This document shows, in pieces, positions 18,071 to 26,773 of a stretch of 45,014 nt of DNA (position 1 is the first letter of the stretch; the number at the start of each line of letters is the position of its first letter). The translations under genes and the position numbers were made by a program. The stretch is from Desulfobacteraceae bacterium (GTDB lineage: Bacteria; Desulfobacterota; Desulfobacteria; Desulfobacterales; RPRI01), in the NCBI GenBank assembly GCA_011391695.1, contig JAABQB010000022.1:1-45014 (forward strand), written 5' to 3'. The notes beneath the pieces are model-generated. The model was not told the origin of the DNA and did not search any database. It worked only from the letters and a program-made list of their open reading frames with translations.

Positions 18071-18088
18071 AAAGGAACGTTTCAACTT

Positions 18089-19081
18089 ATGCTACCAAAT
18101 GATCAGTTAGCTATTTTAGCCGCTCTGCCGCATTCTTTTCAAGAAGCGATCAGTCCCCATCTGCCTGAGCCGCATGCTCTTACACCCTGTGCCCTGACAA
18201 CCCTGCAGCTTAACATCGGCAAGCGCTGCAATCAGTCCTGCCGCCATTGTCATGTCGGCGCCTCGCCATTACGCACCGAAACAATGAGTCGGGAAACTAT
18301 GGATACCTGCCTAAAGGTAATTGCCGAAGTTGATGAGATAAAAACGGTTGACATTACCGGCGGAGCGCCGGAGATGAATGACAACTTTTCCTATCTCGTA
18401 AAAGCCTGCAAAAATCTGGGCAAACATGTCATTGACCGGTGTAATCTGACCATATTGGAAGAGCCGGGATATGAACATTTTGCCGCTTTCATGGCGGAAC
18501 AGGGCGTTGAAATCATGGCTTCACTGCCCTATTTCCGTAAAAGTTATACCGACAGACAGAGGGGCGCAGGGGTCTTTGACAAATCCGTCCGCGCATTGCG
18601 AAAGCTGAATGGGCTGGGTTATGGCACAACCCTCCCACTGAACCTGATCTATAATCCTTCCGGGATGTATCTCTCTTCGTCGCAGCAGCAACTGGAATGT
18701 GAATTCAAGCATCATCTTAAACAGACTCACGGAGTTGAGTTCCATCATCTTTACTGTCTCAACAACCTGCCTTTAGATGGCTTTTTACAGGCATTGCTGA
18801 ATCTTGACAAGCTGACCCCTTATATGGATATGCTCAAAGCCGCTTTCAACCCCTGCACCCTTGATGGCCTCATGTGCCGTTATCAGCTTTCAGTAAGCTA
18901 TAACGGCTATTTGTACGACTGCGATTTCAACCAGATGCTCGATTTGAAAATTATGCCGACCCCGCATATCCGAGATTTTTCATATGATCGTATCATAAAC
19001 CGTAAGATTACCACCATGAATCATTGTTTCGGGTGTACGGCCGGAAGCGGTTCGAGCTGCGGAGGAGAATTGGTGAAGTAA
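18089..19081 (+). CDS. ArsS-like radical SAM/Cys-rich domain protein
   Basis: Radical SAM enzyme of 330 residues. The [4Fe-4S] motif is CNQSCRHC (Cys47, Cys51, Cys54), followed by HVGASPLRTE, the SAM-binding segment VDITGGAPEMN and a DRCNLTIL segment. The C-terminal DUF3641-type Cys-rich domain includes FNPCTLDGLMCRYQLSV, YDCDFNQML and HCFGCTAGSGSSCGG. This is the architecture of the ArsS family, known to attach a 5'-deoxyadenosyl group to dimethylated arsenic in arsenosugar synthesis. Here no ArsM methyltransferase is nearby, so the substrate may differ. AAAAGGA lies upstream of the ATG. It is the best-defined enzyme of the cluster. Confidence 0.88.
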   Translation: MLPNDQLAILAALPHSFQEAISPHLPEPHALTPCALTTLQLNIGKRCNQSCRHCHVGASPLRTETMSRETMDTCLKVIAEVDEIKTVDITGGAPEMNDNFSYLVKACKNLGKHVIDRCNLTILEEPGYEHFAAFMAEQGVEIMASLPYFRKSYTDRQRGAGVFDKSVRALRKLNGLGYGTTLPLNLIYNPSGMYLSSSQQQLECEFKHHLKQTHGVEFHHLYCLNNLPLDGFLQALLNLDKLTPYMDMLKAAFNPCTLDGLMCRYQLSVSYNGYLYDCDFNQMLDLKIMPTPHIRDFSYDRIINRKITTMNHCFGCTAGSGSSCGGELVK

Positions 19082-19112
19082 TAAAAGGGATCAAGGAGTC
19101 AAGGATTTTATG
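19082..19112. repeat. Short patchwork repeat after the radical SAM gene
   Basis: AAGGGATCAAGGAGTCAAGG begins three bases after the stop of the ArsS-like gene. It is a short instance of the same word family seen after other stops; the remaining bases to 19184 hold nothing recognisable. Confidence 0.5.
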
Positions 19113-19200
19113 GCTCTTGTGAAAGGAAATAGTTCAGATCACCGGAAAAATTACAGGCATTTCATATTAGCCGGGAATTTCCGAAGAAAGGATTTACAAC

Positions 19201-20100
19201 TTGAACTATAAAATTAAGCGGTTTAGCGATAACATTTTTCTGATAACCCTTCCCCCTGTTGCCCCCGGTTTCCAAGATTTTATCGGGGTCTGGCTGTACA
19301 AGGGAGAAAAGACTTTTATCGTGGATACCGGCACATCCTCGACATCGGATGCCCTGCTGGAAGCCATTCGTGAAGCCGGAGCAAGAAAACTCGATTACAT
19401 CTTCCTAACTCACATTCATATGGATCATGCCGGAGCAATCGGTGAAATTTCAGAGCATTTTCCTGACGCACCGGTAGTCTGCCATAAAGATGCAATCCAA
19501 CATCTCATCGATCCGTCAAAACTTTGGGAAGGAACAAAAAAGACTCTTGGCAGCATTGCAACAGCTTATGGCCCTCTTAAACCGGTCCGCCCTGAGCGCC
19601 TCGTGGACGCATCGGTTTTCAATGAAGCATCTGTTATCCCTGTAATCACTCCAGGACATTCGCTTCACCACGTCAGTTACATATTTGAAGATTGCTTGTT
19701 TGCAGGTGAAGCGGGAGGAGTCTGTTATACTCTCCCGTCAGGAGGCGAATATATGCGCCCCGCCACGCCTCCGAAATTTTTTATGGAGACTGCTTCAAGA
19801 AGTATTGACTCATTAATTTCCATGAATCCGCGGAAAATCTGTTACGGCCATCTCGGGTTAAAAGATAATGCGGTTAACCTGCTGAAACAGCACAAAGACC
19901 AGCTATATTTATGGGAAGATATTATCAGGAACGAAACTGACAAATCTAATAAAGAGGATTTATTTTCCCGCTGCAAAAGACTTCTTCTGGCAAAAGATCA
20001 TCTTCTTGCAGGTTTTTCAGAAATGGAAGAAGGTGTAAAAGAGAGGGAAAAAATATTTCTTCTAAACAGCATTAAGGGGTTTGTTGGATACATTTTATAG
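19201..20100 (+). CDS. Metallo-beta-lactamase-fold hydrolase
   Basis: Protein of 299 residues with the dinuclear metal motif THIHMDH (His71, His73, Asp75, His76), the later ligands in TPGHSLHH and AGEAGG, and a final YGHLG. The N-terminal FIVDTGTSS strand is typical of the fold. This group includes glyoxalase II-like and other thioester/ester hydrolases; specificity cannot be assigned. The start is TTG at 19201 with AAAGGA at 19187-19192. About 120 bases separate it from the radical SAM gene, so membership in the cluster is likely but not certain. Confidence 0.88.
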   Translation: MNYKIKRFSDNIFLITLPPVAPGFQDFIGVWLYKGEKTFIVDTGTSSTSDALLEAIREAGARKLDYIFLTHIHMDHAGAIGEISEHFPDAPVVCHKDAIQHLIDPSKLWEGTKKTLGSIATAYGPLKPVRPERLVDASVFNEASVIPVITPGHSLHHVSYIFEDCLFAGEAGGVCYTLPSGGEYMRPATPPKFFMETASRSIDSLISMNPRKICYGHLGLKDNAVNLLKQHKDQLYLWEDIIRNETDKSNKEDLFSRCKRLLLAKDHLLAGFSEMEEGVKEREKIFLLNSIKGFVGYIL

Positions 20101-20103
20101 AAT

Positions 20104-20203
20104 ATCGGGAGACAGTGGTCAGGTTTCAGGGGTCAGGAAATTCGATATTCTCTATTCCATATTCGGCTTTTCCTGGCACCTGGCCCCCGGCCCCTTGAAC
20201 CCT
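20104..20203. repeat. Patchwork repeat between the convergent hydrolase and coaX genes
   Basis: The left half reads GGTCAGGTTTCAGGGGTCAG (20115-20134) just after the hydrolase stop. The right half, read on the minus strand from the coaX stop, is AGGGTTCAAGGGGCCGGGGG and continues with CCAGGTGCCAGG. Each half therefore follows its own gene's stop in gene orientation, and the two together form a hairpin that could serve both as a bidirectional transcription end. Confidence 0.65.
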
Positions 20204-20965
20204 TTAATTTTCCGATATTATTCTAAGCCCCTCCAGGGTCAAATCCGGCTCAATCGCTTCAATAGTATTCGCTACTTTAAACATGAGGGGTGAAAGGCCT
20301 CCGGTTGCAATGACCTTCGGATTTGTGCCCATCTCCGCCTTCATCCTTAAAACTATTCCGTCCACAAGTCCGGCATACCCGAAAATTATTCCGGATTTCA
20401 TACTCTGAGCCGTATCCATGCCTATAACCTTATTCGGGGCATTAAAAATCTCAACACGGGGCAGCTTGGAAGCTTTCATCGAAAGTGCCTCCGCTGCTAT
20501 CATTATTCCGGGGCTGATTGCGCCACCGAGATATTCTCCCTTTTCGGAGATGGCGTCAAAGGTAGTGGCTGTCCCGAAATCGATAACTATCAGGCTAGTT
20601 TTATATTTTTCGAATGCCGCCACGGAATTTACTATTCTGTCCGCGCCGATCTCTGATGGATTGCTGGTAAGAATAGGCATGGCGGGGTAAGATCTGGCAT
20701 CCACCCAGTGGGGAGCGTGCCCAAGGTACTTGCGGCAAAAGGAATCGAGGATTGTCACAAGAGACGGAACAACACATGAAATTATGGTTTTGCCGATATT
20801 TTCCGGATTGATGTTCCCGGTCGCAAAAAGACCTCGGGCAAGCACATTAAACTCATCTTCTGTGGTATTGTGCTCGGTACGAATCCGCCAGTCCCTGACG
20901 AGGTGACTGCCGTCGTAGATTCCCATGACAATGTTAGTATTTCCAACGTCAATAACTAGAAGCAT
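20204..20965 (-). CDS. coaX: Type III pantothenate kinase
   Basis: Phosphorylates pantothenate, the first committed step of coenzyme A synthesis, in the cytoplasm. The 253 residues carry the ASKHA-fold motifs: DVGNTNIVMGIYDG at the N-terminus, the SEIGADR loop, IDFGTATTFD and GGAISPG. Type III enzymes lack feedback inhibition by CoA, as known for the family. GAGGA precedes the ATG by about nine bases. The neighbouring minus-strand gene folP is separated by a repeat block of about 130 bases, so coaX may have its own promoter or be read through from folP. Confidence 0.96.
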   Translation of the reverse strand: MLLVIDVGNTNIVMGIYDGSHLVRDWRIRTEHNTTEDEFNVLARGLFATGNINPENIGKTIISCVVPSLVTILDSFCRKYLGHAPHWVDARSYPAMPILTSNPSEIGADRIVNSVAAFEKYKTSLIVIDFGTATTFDAISEKGEYLGGAISPGIMIAAEALSMKASKLPRVEIFNAPNKVIGMDTAQSMKSGIIFGYAGLVDGIVLRMKAEMGTNPKVIATGGLSPLMFKVANTIEAIEPDLTLEGLRIISEN

Positions 20966-20974
20966 TTATTAATT

Positions 20975-21104
20975 CCTCGGTTTCTGGTTCCTGGTCTCTG
21001 GTCTCTGATATCAGTTGTCAGGGCACAGCTGCCAGTTGTCAGGAAAAGCATTTTGACCCTGGCCCCTGACCCCTGATCCCTGCCCCCCGACCCCTGATGT
21101 TTGC
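20975..21104. repeat. Patchwork repeat after folP
   Basis: Read on the minus strand from the folP stop, the words CATCAGGGGTCGGGGGGCAG, GGATCAGGGGTCAGGGGCCAG and further GACAACTG/CCAGAGACCAG units run towards coaX. They match the word set of the other stop-adjacent patchworks. No gene is present. Confidence 0.7.
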
Positions 21105-21105
21105 A

Positions 21106-21972
21106 TCACGCCTTCCTTATCTCATCAATAATTTTTAAGGTTGAAACCGTATTTGCGACATCATGCACCCTTACTATATGCGCGCCGGCCAAGACGGCAG
21201 CGGCAACAGCCGCCTGGGTTCCGGTCTCAACAGCAGGATCACGGGGTTTCGGTTCGTCTCCGGCTTTGCTTTTAAGGATTTTTCTTATAAAGGCTTTGCG
21301 TGAAGGGCCTATAAGCAACGGAACATCAAGATCAGTAAATTTATCGATGTGCCTGATTAAGAGGAGGTTATGTTCAATGGTTTTCCCGAATCCGATTCCG
21401 GGATCAACTATGATTTTTGACCTCTCTATTCCCCTTCCGACAGCCCTGTTGACAGCATCAAGGAGGAACTCTCTTATATCCGAGAAAAGATCATAGTATT
21501 CCGGGGATACCTGCATGTTTTTTGGCGTTCCTTTCATATGCATCAAAATAACAGGAACGCCGTATTTGACCGCAACATCAGGCAGTTCATTATCAAACCG
21601 GAAGGCGCTTGTGTCATTAATTATAGAAGCACCCGCTTCAATGGCATGCCTTGCGACAACAGTTTTAGTAGTATCGATGGAGATAGGAATTGAAACCCGT
21701 TCGGAAAGCCTCTCTATGACAGGAACAACACGTCTGATTTCTTCTTCTGCAGATACTTCTTCGGAAAACGGGCGGGTGGATTCTCCGCCTATGTCGAGGA
21801 TGTCCGCGCCGTCCTCTGCCAGCTTTTGACCCTGATCCGCTGCCGCATCAGGGTCAAAAAAAAAGCCACCATCTGAAAACGAATCCGGCGTTACATTTAC
21901 TATGCCCATTATCCGGGTTTTATTCCCCAGTTCAAGGCTGTATGGGCCCCACTCTATCTTGTATGATTTCAT
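21106..21972 (-). CDS. folP: Dihydropteroate synthase
   Basis: Cytoplasmic folate-pathway enzyme condensing 6-hydroxymethyl-dihydropterin pyrophosphate with p-aminobenzoate; it is the sulfonamide target. The motifs are MGIVNVTPDSFSDGG, DILDIGGESTRPF, ISIDTTKTVVA, IINDTSAF, ILMHMKGTP, IIVDPGIGFGKT and GPSRKAFI, all intact. Length is 288 residues from the ATG at 21972; a GTG one codon upstream is an equal alternative. It lies about 50 bases downstream of ftsH on the same strand, the frequent ftsH-folP order, so it is probably co-transcribed. Confidence 0.97.
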   Translation of the reverse strand: MKSYKIEWGPYSLELGNKTRIMGIVNVTPDSFSDGGFFFDPDAAADQGQKLAEDGADILDIGGESTRPFSEEVSAEEEIRRVVPVIERLSERVSIPISIDTTKTVVARHAIEAGASIINDTSAFRFDNELPDVAVKYGVPVILMHMKGTPKNMQVSPEYYDLFSDIREFLLDAVNRAVGRGIERSKIIVDPGIGFGKTIEHNLLLIRHIDKFTDLDVPLLIGPSRKAFIRKILKSKAGDEPKPRDPAVETGTQAAVAAAVLAGAHIVRVHDVANTVSTLKIIDEIRKA

Positions 21973-21984
21973 CACAAATACTTT

Positions 21985-22002
21985 TGACGGCTTCGTAAAA
22001 AG
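21985..22002. repeat. Terminal fragment of repeat family 1 between ftsH and folP
   Basis: TGACGGCTTCGTAAAAAG is identical to the outer end of the 173-base element at 23904-24076. Only the end is present here, so it is a solo terminal sequence or a decayed copy. Confidence 0.6.
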
Positions 22003-22022
22003 CTGTTCTCACACAAAGACCA

Positions 22023-23849
22023 TTACGCATCCCCGGCATTGTTGGCCGACAGCACGGCATCCGGCTTTAATGAAATGATCAGCTCATCAAGTTCCTTTCC
22101 CATAACAGTCTCTTTTTCAAGGAGCAATTCAGCCAGCTTGTGCAGAACATCCAGGTTTTCATTAAGGATCTTTTTTGCGGTCTCGTGTGACTTTTTAATA
22201 AGAATGACTATCTCTTCATCAATCTTTCTGGCTGTCTCCTCCGAATAGTCCCTGTGCTGGGAAATTTCACGACCGAGGAAGATCTGCTCTTCGTTTTTAG
22301 CGTACGACAGAGGACCAAGCGCGTCGCTCATACCCCAGGCGCGGACCATCTGCTGGGCAAGCTCGGTAGCCTGCTTGATATCGTTTGAAGCGCCTGTGCT
22401 GATCCGGTTAAACACAATCTCCTCTGCGGCGCGCCCTCCGAATGCGATTGCAAGCTGGCTTTCAAGCTGGTCCTTGTATTTGAAATCCCTTTCTTCGGGC
22501 AAAAACCAGGTCGCACCTGCCGCCCTTCCTCTGGGTATAATCGTTATCTTGTTAATCGGATCGGTATCCGGCAGAAAGCGCGCTACAAGCGCATGACCTC
22601 CTTCATGGTAAGCCGTGGTCTTCCTGTCTTCATCTTTTATAACTTTAGATTTTCTCTCAAGCCCCATATAGACTTTGTCTTTGGCATCTTCAAAATCGGC
22701 CATTTCGACCTTATCTTTATTTCTTTTCGCAGCATACAGAGCAGCTTCATTAACAAGATTTTCAAGGTCGGCCCCGGAAAATCCCGGGGTTCCCTTCGCA
22801 AGAATAAGAGGTGTAACATCATCTCCTATAGGTGATTTTTTCATGTGGACCTGGAGAATCTTCTCGCGACCCTTTATATCGGGAAGAGAAACAACAACCT
22901 GCCGGTCGAAACGGCCCGGGCGTAATAATGCCGGGTCAAGAACATCTGGCCGGTTTGTGGCGGAAATCAGTATAACGCCTTCGTTTGACTCGAAGCCATC
23001 CATTTCAACAAGAAGCTGATTCAAGGTCTGTTCTCTTTCATCGTGGCCTCCTCCGAGGCCTGCTCCACGATGCCTTCCGACAGCATCTATCTCATCGATA
23101 AATATTATGCATGGGGCATTCTTTTTCCCCTGAACAAAAAGATCTCTGACCCTGGACGCGCCGACACCCACAAACATTTCCACAAAATCGGAGCCGCTTA
23201 TGCTGAAAAAAGGCACGCCTGCTTCTCCCGCGATGGCACGGGCCAGGAGTGTTTTACCGGTTCCAGGGGGTCCCATAAGAAGCACACCTTTGGGAATGCG
23301 GCCTCCAAGACGCGTATATTTTTTGGGTTCTTTTAAAAACTCAACGATCTCACTTAATTCTTCTTTTGCCTCTTCTATGCCTGCAACATCTTCAAAGGTT
23401 ACTTTTTCGGACTGGTCAGACATCAGCTTTGCCCGGCTTTTGCCGAAAGACATAGCCTTGCCGCCTCCTGACTGCATTTGCCGCATAAAGAATATCCAGA
23501 CTCCGATAAGAACAATCATGGGCAGCCATGAAACAAGCACGGACATGTACCATGGGGATTCGGCGGGCGGTTTAGCCTTTATCGATACGCCTTTTCCTCT
23601 TAAGATTTTAATAAGATCGGTGTCGGGAGGGGCATAAACCTTGAAACGGGCTTTATTGACATCCGTAACAAACAATTCCTGCCCCTGGATAACAACTTCG
23701 CTCACCTTCTCAGCGTCAACCATGGTCATAAATTCTGAATAGCTAAGGCTGGTTTCCGCTACGTGCTGCTGGTTAAAAAGATTATACAGCATGACCATCA
23801 TCAGGGTTATGACTATCCATAAAGAGAGGTTCTTATAAAATGGATTCAA
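22023..23849 (-). CDS. ftsH: ATP-dependent zinc metalloprotease FtsH
   Basis: Membrane-anchored AAA+ protease that degrades membrane and short-lived regulatory proteins. Its 608 residues comprise a first membrane segment (about 8-25), a small periplasmic domain, a second segment (about 103-122), the AAA module with Walker A GPPGTGKT (193-200), Walker B IIFIDEID, the arginine-finger region [18 protein letters not shown], and the zinc protease motif HEGGH (near 415-420), with the third zinc ligand in the later acidic region. The start is TTG at 23849, strongly supported by GGAGG at 23859-23863. It lies between tilS and folP on the same strand, a conserved arrangement. Confidence 0.98.
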   Translation of the reverse strand: MNPFYKNLSLWIVITLMMVMLYNLFNQQHVAETSLSYSEFMTMVDAEKVSEVVIQGQELFVTDVNKARFKVYAPPDTDLIKILRGKGVSIKAKPPAESPWYMSVLVSWLPMIVLIGVWIFFMRQMQSGGGKAMSFGKSRAKLMSDQSEKVTFEDVAGIEEAKEELSEIVEFLKEPKKYTRLGGRIPKGVLLMGPPGTGKTLLARAIAGEAGVPFFSISGSDFVEMFVGVGASRVRDLFVQGKKNAPCIIFIDEIDAVGRHRGAGLGGGHDEREQTLNQLLVEMDGFESNEGVILISATNRPDVLDPALLRPGRFDRQVVVSLPDIKGREKILQVHMKKSPIGDDVTPLILAKGTPGFSGADLENLVNEAALYAAKRNKDKVEMADFEDAKDKVYMGLERKSKVIKDEDRKTTAYHEGGHALVARFLPDTDPINKITIIPRGRAAGATWFLPEERDFKYKDQLESQLAIAFGGRAAEEIVFNRISTGASNDIKQATELAQQMVRAWGMSDALGPLSYAKNEEQIFLGREISQHRDYSEETARKIDEEIVILIKKSHETAKKILNENLDVLHKLAELLLEKETVMGKELDELIISLKPDAVLSANNAGDA

Positions 23850-23903
23850 TATATTTTACCTCCAAAAAAATATTTGTCATACGATATGACAAACTATAAA
23901 TAT

Positions 23904-24076
23904 TGACGGCTTCGTAAAAAGTCCGATTTCTTCGTTGCGCTTCATCTTTCGTCATTGCGGCGTACTTTTATGTACGCACCCTTCGGGCCCCGCGTTTGCA
24001 GTATTCCTCAAGATTCGCGACGCCTTGAACTTGAACTTTTTACTTTGCCGTCCGAATTTTGCTTTTTACGAAGCCG
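23904..24076. repeat. Dispersed palindromic element, repeat family 1, full copy A
   Basis: This 173-base element begins TGACGGCTTCGTAAAAAG and ends in the inverse TTTTTACGAAGCCG, giving terminal inverted repeats of about 15 bases. Inside, CGGCGTAC and GTACGCAC form a central hairpin around 23966-23980, flanked by CTTCATCTTTCGTCATTG and TTCCTCAAGATTCGCG words that recur in the copies at 33081 and 39582. It encodes no protein and sits between tilS and ftsH, so it would be transcribed as a large hairpin. It resembles a MITE. Confidence 0.85.
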
Positions 24077-24103
24077 TTTTTTAATAATAACCATAATTAT
24101 ATA

Positions 24104-25576
24104 TTAGGCAAGAGAAAGTTCTGCCTTAAGTATTTTTCCGGTGCCGGAGGTTACCTTAACAGAATCATCAATAACAAAACCTGCCAGCCAGATTATTTTG
24201 CCATTGCTTAAAACAACAGGAACTTTAATACGATTTTCTTTCGGCACCTTGTTATTTATCAAATATTTGGCAATCTTTTGAGAACCTTTCATTCCAAGGG
24301 GAGTGAAGCGATCCCCCGGGAGATAATTTCTTATAATCACAGGAAAACTTATCTTCTCCATATCAAAAAAAGCTGTTCCCCGGACTGCATGATTCATACT
24401 TGACGGGTTAATGTTCGTAATTTCAGAAAAACTGATATTAAAGCCATCTCTTTCAGCAATTATGACACCTGGTTTACTAATTGAGTACTCGAAAAATGCC
24501 TTGTTATTAACAGAACGTTTTGATGAAAGGTTCCGGAGGTTTTTTTCCTCTTTTGAAACAATAAGCTCTTTTCCGTTTCGGGCAATCCTTATTCTGTCGG
24601 GAAGATCAAGGCTCCAGGAATCCGAATCGGAAGCAAGTTGAGCCGTTATAAGCTCGATGTTTATATAGCTTAATCTTCTTGAATCTCCCTTGACCTTTTT
24701 AATCGCACTTCTTGTAATTCTTCTTTTTGCGGCAGGATGAAGGGCATTAATGCCGGATACTGAAAGAACAATTCTGTTGTTTTCTTCAAAGAGGGTGTTC
24801 CCATTCAAAATGGGCTCCAGCTCATTTTCCATCCATTCATCTTCTGAACGCGTGATCGAAGCAAGTCTGTTTATTGTCTCAACTATTTTCGGATTGTAAT
24901 TCCGTATTAATTCCGGAATAAGATCATGACGGATTCTGTTTCTTAAATATTTCATATCCATGTTCGATTCATCCGTAACATGGGAAAGTCCATTTGCAGA
25001 TAAATATTCCATTACATCAAAACGGGCTGTCTTAATAAAAGGCCTTATAATCAGCAAGTTGGTATTATATACGCCCCTAACCGGAGGAATTCCGGAAAGA
25101 CCCAATGGACCGCTTCCACGAATCAAATACATCAGGATAAGCTCTGCATTATCATCGCTTGTATGCCCCAATGCAATCTTGTTGAAACCCTCTCTTTGAG
25201 CGATATTTTCAAAAAAAGCGTACCGGACCCGTCTTCCTGCTTCTTCAAGTGAAAATCCGTGCTTTTTTTTATATGCGACTATATCCTCCTTCGCTGTATA
25301 ACACGGCAGATTCATTTTTTCGGAAAAAGAAACAACGAAGTGCTCGTCAGCATCAGATTCATCTCCGCGCAGTGAATGGTTGAGGTGGACAACACCCAGC
25401 TTTATCGAAAATATCGGGGCAATCTCTTTCATTACATGGACAAGAGCGACTGAATCGGCTCCCCCGGAAACTCCGACAAGAACAGAATCCCTTTCCCGAA
25501 GCATGTTGTATTCCACGACAGTCTCTTCAGTTTTTTGAATTAGGCTGTTTGAGCTCTTTTTTTTAAAAGGATGCAT
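24104..25576 (-). CDS. tilS: tRNA(Ile)-lysidine synthase
   Basis: Modifies C34 of tRNA-Ile(CAU) to lysidine so that it reads AUA and is charged with isoleucine; essential in most bacteria. The PP-loop motif VGVSGGADSVAL lies near the N-terminus, followed by GVVHLNHSLRG, ALGHTSDDNAE and the conserved RNRIRHDLIPEL segment; the C-terminal substrate-binding domains end near residue 490. I chose the ATG at 25576. An in-frame TTG at 25606 would add ten residues, and neither has a strong ribosome-binding site. ftsH and folP follow downstream on the same strand. Functionally it pairs with ileS at 127. Confidence 0.93.
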   Translation of the reverse strand: MHPFKKKSSNSLIQKTEETVVEYNMLRERDSVLVGVSGGADSVALVHVMKEIAPIFSIKLGVVHLNHSLRGDESDADEHFVVSFSEKMNLPCYTAKEDIVAYKKKHGFSLEEAGRRVRYAFFENIAQREGFNKIALGHTSDDNAELILMYLIRGSGPLGLSGIPPVRGVYNTNLLIIRPFIKTARFDVMEYLSANGLSHVTDESNMDMKYLRNRIRHDLIPELIRNYNPKIVETINRLASITRSEDEWMENELEPILNGNTLFEENNRIVLSVSGINALHPAAKRRITRSAIKKVKGDSRRLSYINIELITAQLASDSDSWSLDLPDRIRIARNGKELIVSKEEKNLRNLSSKRSVNNKAFFEYSISKPGVIIAERDGFNISFSEITNINPSSMNHAVRGTAFFDMEKISFPVIIRNYLPGDRFTPLGMKGSQKIAKYLINNKVPKENRIKVPVVLSNGKIIWLAGFVIDDSVKVTSGTGKILKAELSLA

Positions 25577-25610
25577 AAATCCAGAATATTGCAGAGATAT
25601 TTCCAAGTCA

Positions 25611-25635
25611 ACTAGTTTCCATCCGCAAATGACGG
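25611..25635. repeat. Fragment of repeat family 2 upstream of tilS
   Basis: ACTAGTTTCCATCCGCAAAT matches the reverse complement of the conserved end found before ileS (about 77-98) and before the aldehyde dehydrogenase gene (29058-29086), with few differences. Relative to tilS it lies just upstream of the start, as in the other two cases. Confidence 0.55.
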
Positions 25636-25758
25636 GAAGTCGCTTCGGCCAATTGCAAAATAAAAAAACTTTCTCCTTGATAAAAGCAGCTTCATTAGTA
25701 TATTTAGGGCAGTTGTACTAGGCAGAGGGTAAAGACTTAATTCCCTCTCAATAATTTT

Positions 25759-25889
25759 CCTTAAATACCTGTTACTTGCCGGACACCGCGCAACAGACGG
25801 TTACGAACCTCGTCAGGTCCGGAAGGAAGCAGCGATAAGAAATGCGGTCTGTGTCGTGGCTGATCCCGGCAAGTAACAGTTATTTAAGG
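25759..25889 (+). ncRNA. ffs: Signal recognition particle 4.5S RNA
   Basis: The universally conserved SRP core is present on the plus strand as GTCAGGTCCGGAAGGAAGC (25812-25830) followed by AGCG, the tetraloop and symmetric-loop region bound by Ffh. The flanks form a long stem: CTGTTACTTGCCGG (25769-25782) pairs with CCGGCAAGTAACAG (25866-25879). The pairing extends outward with CCTTAAATA (25759-25767) against TATTTAAGG (25881-25889). The mature RNA is probably close to 25768-25880; the outer helix may belong to the precursor. A possible promoter is TTGATA (25677-25682) with TATATT (25699-25704). The RNA works with Ffh and FtsY in co-translational membrane targeting. Confidence 0.93.
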
Positions 25890-25951
25890 AAATGAATGAT
25901 CCCTTCCTGAAAAGTCAATTTTTCACATATTTTCCTTTGTGTGGGAATTAC

Positions 25952-25968
25952 TTTCTACAAAGCCGTCA
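25952..25968. repeat. Terminal fragment of repeat family 1 upstream of grpE
   Basis: TTTCTACAAAGCCGTCAA resembles the outer end TTTTTACAAAGCCGTCA of the element at 33081-33225. Only the terminus is present. The rest of the region 25890-26126 carries two promoter-like hexamers (TTGACA at 26001-26006, TTGACT at 26051-26056) but no CIRCE heat-shock operator. Confidence 0.45.
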
Positions 25969-26126
25969 ATGATTAACTTCCCAAAATCAATACCTACTCC
26001 TTGACATCGTTCCATATAGTCTTATTTTTCTTGTCAATGCGGAACTAATATTGACTGTCTTCCGGATTAAATTTTTAAAATGAGAATAGCGATACATAAC
26101 TGCTCGTATATACAGGTGAAATATTA

Positions 26127-26735
26127 ATGATGACCGGACGAAGCAAAACCATAATCGACATAAAAAATGACGAAAGCAAACATTCGGAAGGTAAAACACC
26201 GGACAAAAGCGAATCGGAAAATGAACCTGTTGTAAATGCAGCGGATCCTTTAAAAGAACTGGAGGAAAAGCTTAAAAACACAGAGCTTGAAGCAAAACAG
26301 ACATACGACCGTTTCTTAAGGGTTTCTGCCGAATTCGATAACTATAAGAAACGCTCGTCGCGTGAAATGAGCGAGTTCAGAAAATATGCAAATGAAAGCC
26401 TGATAAGTGAAATGCTCAACGTGGTGGATAATCTGGAAAGGGCTATAATTTCATCATCCGGAAATGACACGGCAAACAACTGCCTGGTTGAAGGGGTCGG
26501 CATGACCTTGAAAGAGATTTTAAAGGTTTTTGAAAATTACGGCGTAAAACCGATAGAATCTTTATGCAAGGCATTCGATCCTAATTTTCATCAGGCAGTA
26601 ATGCAGCAGGAGAGCGAAGAGCATCCCGAAAATACGGTTATAGCTGAACTCCAGAAAGGATACATGATTCATGACAGGCTGCTGAGGCCTTCCATGGTCG
26701 TTGTATCGAAATCAAAAACTACAAAAAAAAAATAA
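26127..26735 (+). CDS. grpE: Nucleotide exchange factor GrpE
   Basis: Cochaperone of DnaK that speeds ADP release. Of its 202 residues, the N-terminal 45 are charged and disordered-looking, followed by a long coiled-coil helix (about 45-110, including RFLRVSAEFDNYKKRSSREM) and the C-terminal beta-domain (FDPNFHQAVMQQESEEHPENTVIAELQKGYMIHDRLLRPSMVVVSK), which carries the DnaK contact surface. AGGTG at 26114-26118 precedes tandem ATG codons at 26127 and 26130. dnaK follows 38 bases later in the same direction. No hrcA or CIRCE element is in view. Confidence 0.96.
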   Translation: MMTGRSKTIIDIKNDESKHSEGKTPDKSESENEPVVNAADPLKELEEKLKNTELEAKQTYDRFLRVSAEFDNYKKRSSREMSEFRKYANESLISEMLNVVDNLERAIISSSGNDTANNCLVEGVGMTLKEILKVFENYGVKPIESLCKAFDPNFHQAVMQQESEEHPENTVIAELQKGYMIHDRLLRPSMVVVSKSKTTKKK

Positions 26736-26773
26736 TCAAATTATATATATATTAATACGCCAAGGAGGAAAAA

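Noticed and set aside
25890-26126. CIRCE heat-shock operator before grpE
   Set aside because: No TTAGCACTC/GAGTGCTAA inverted repeat is present, and there is no hrcA.
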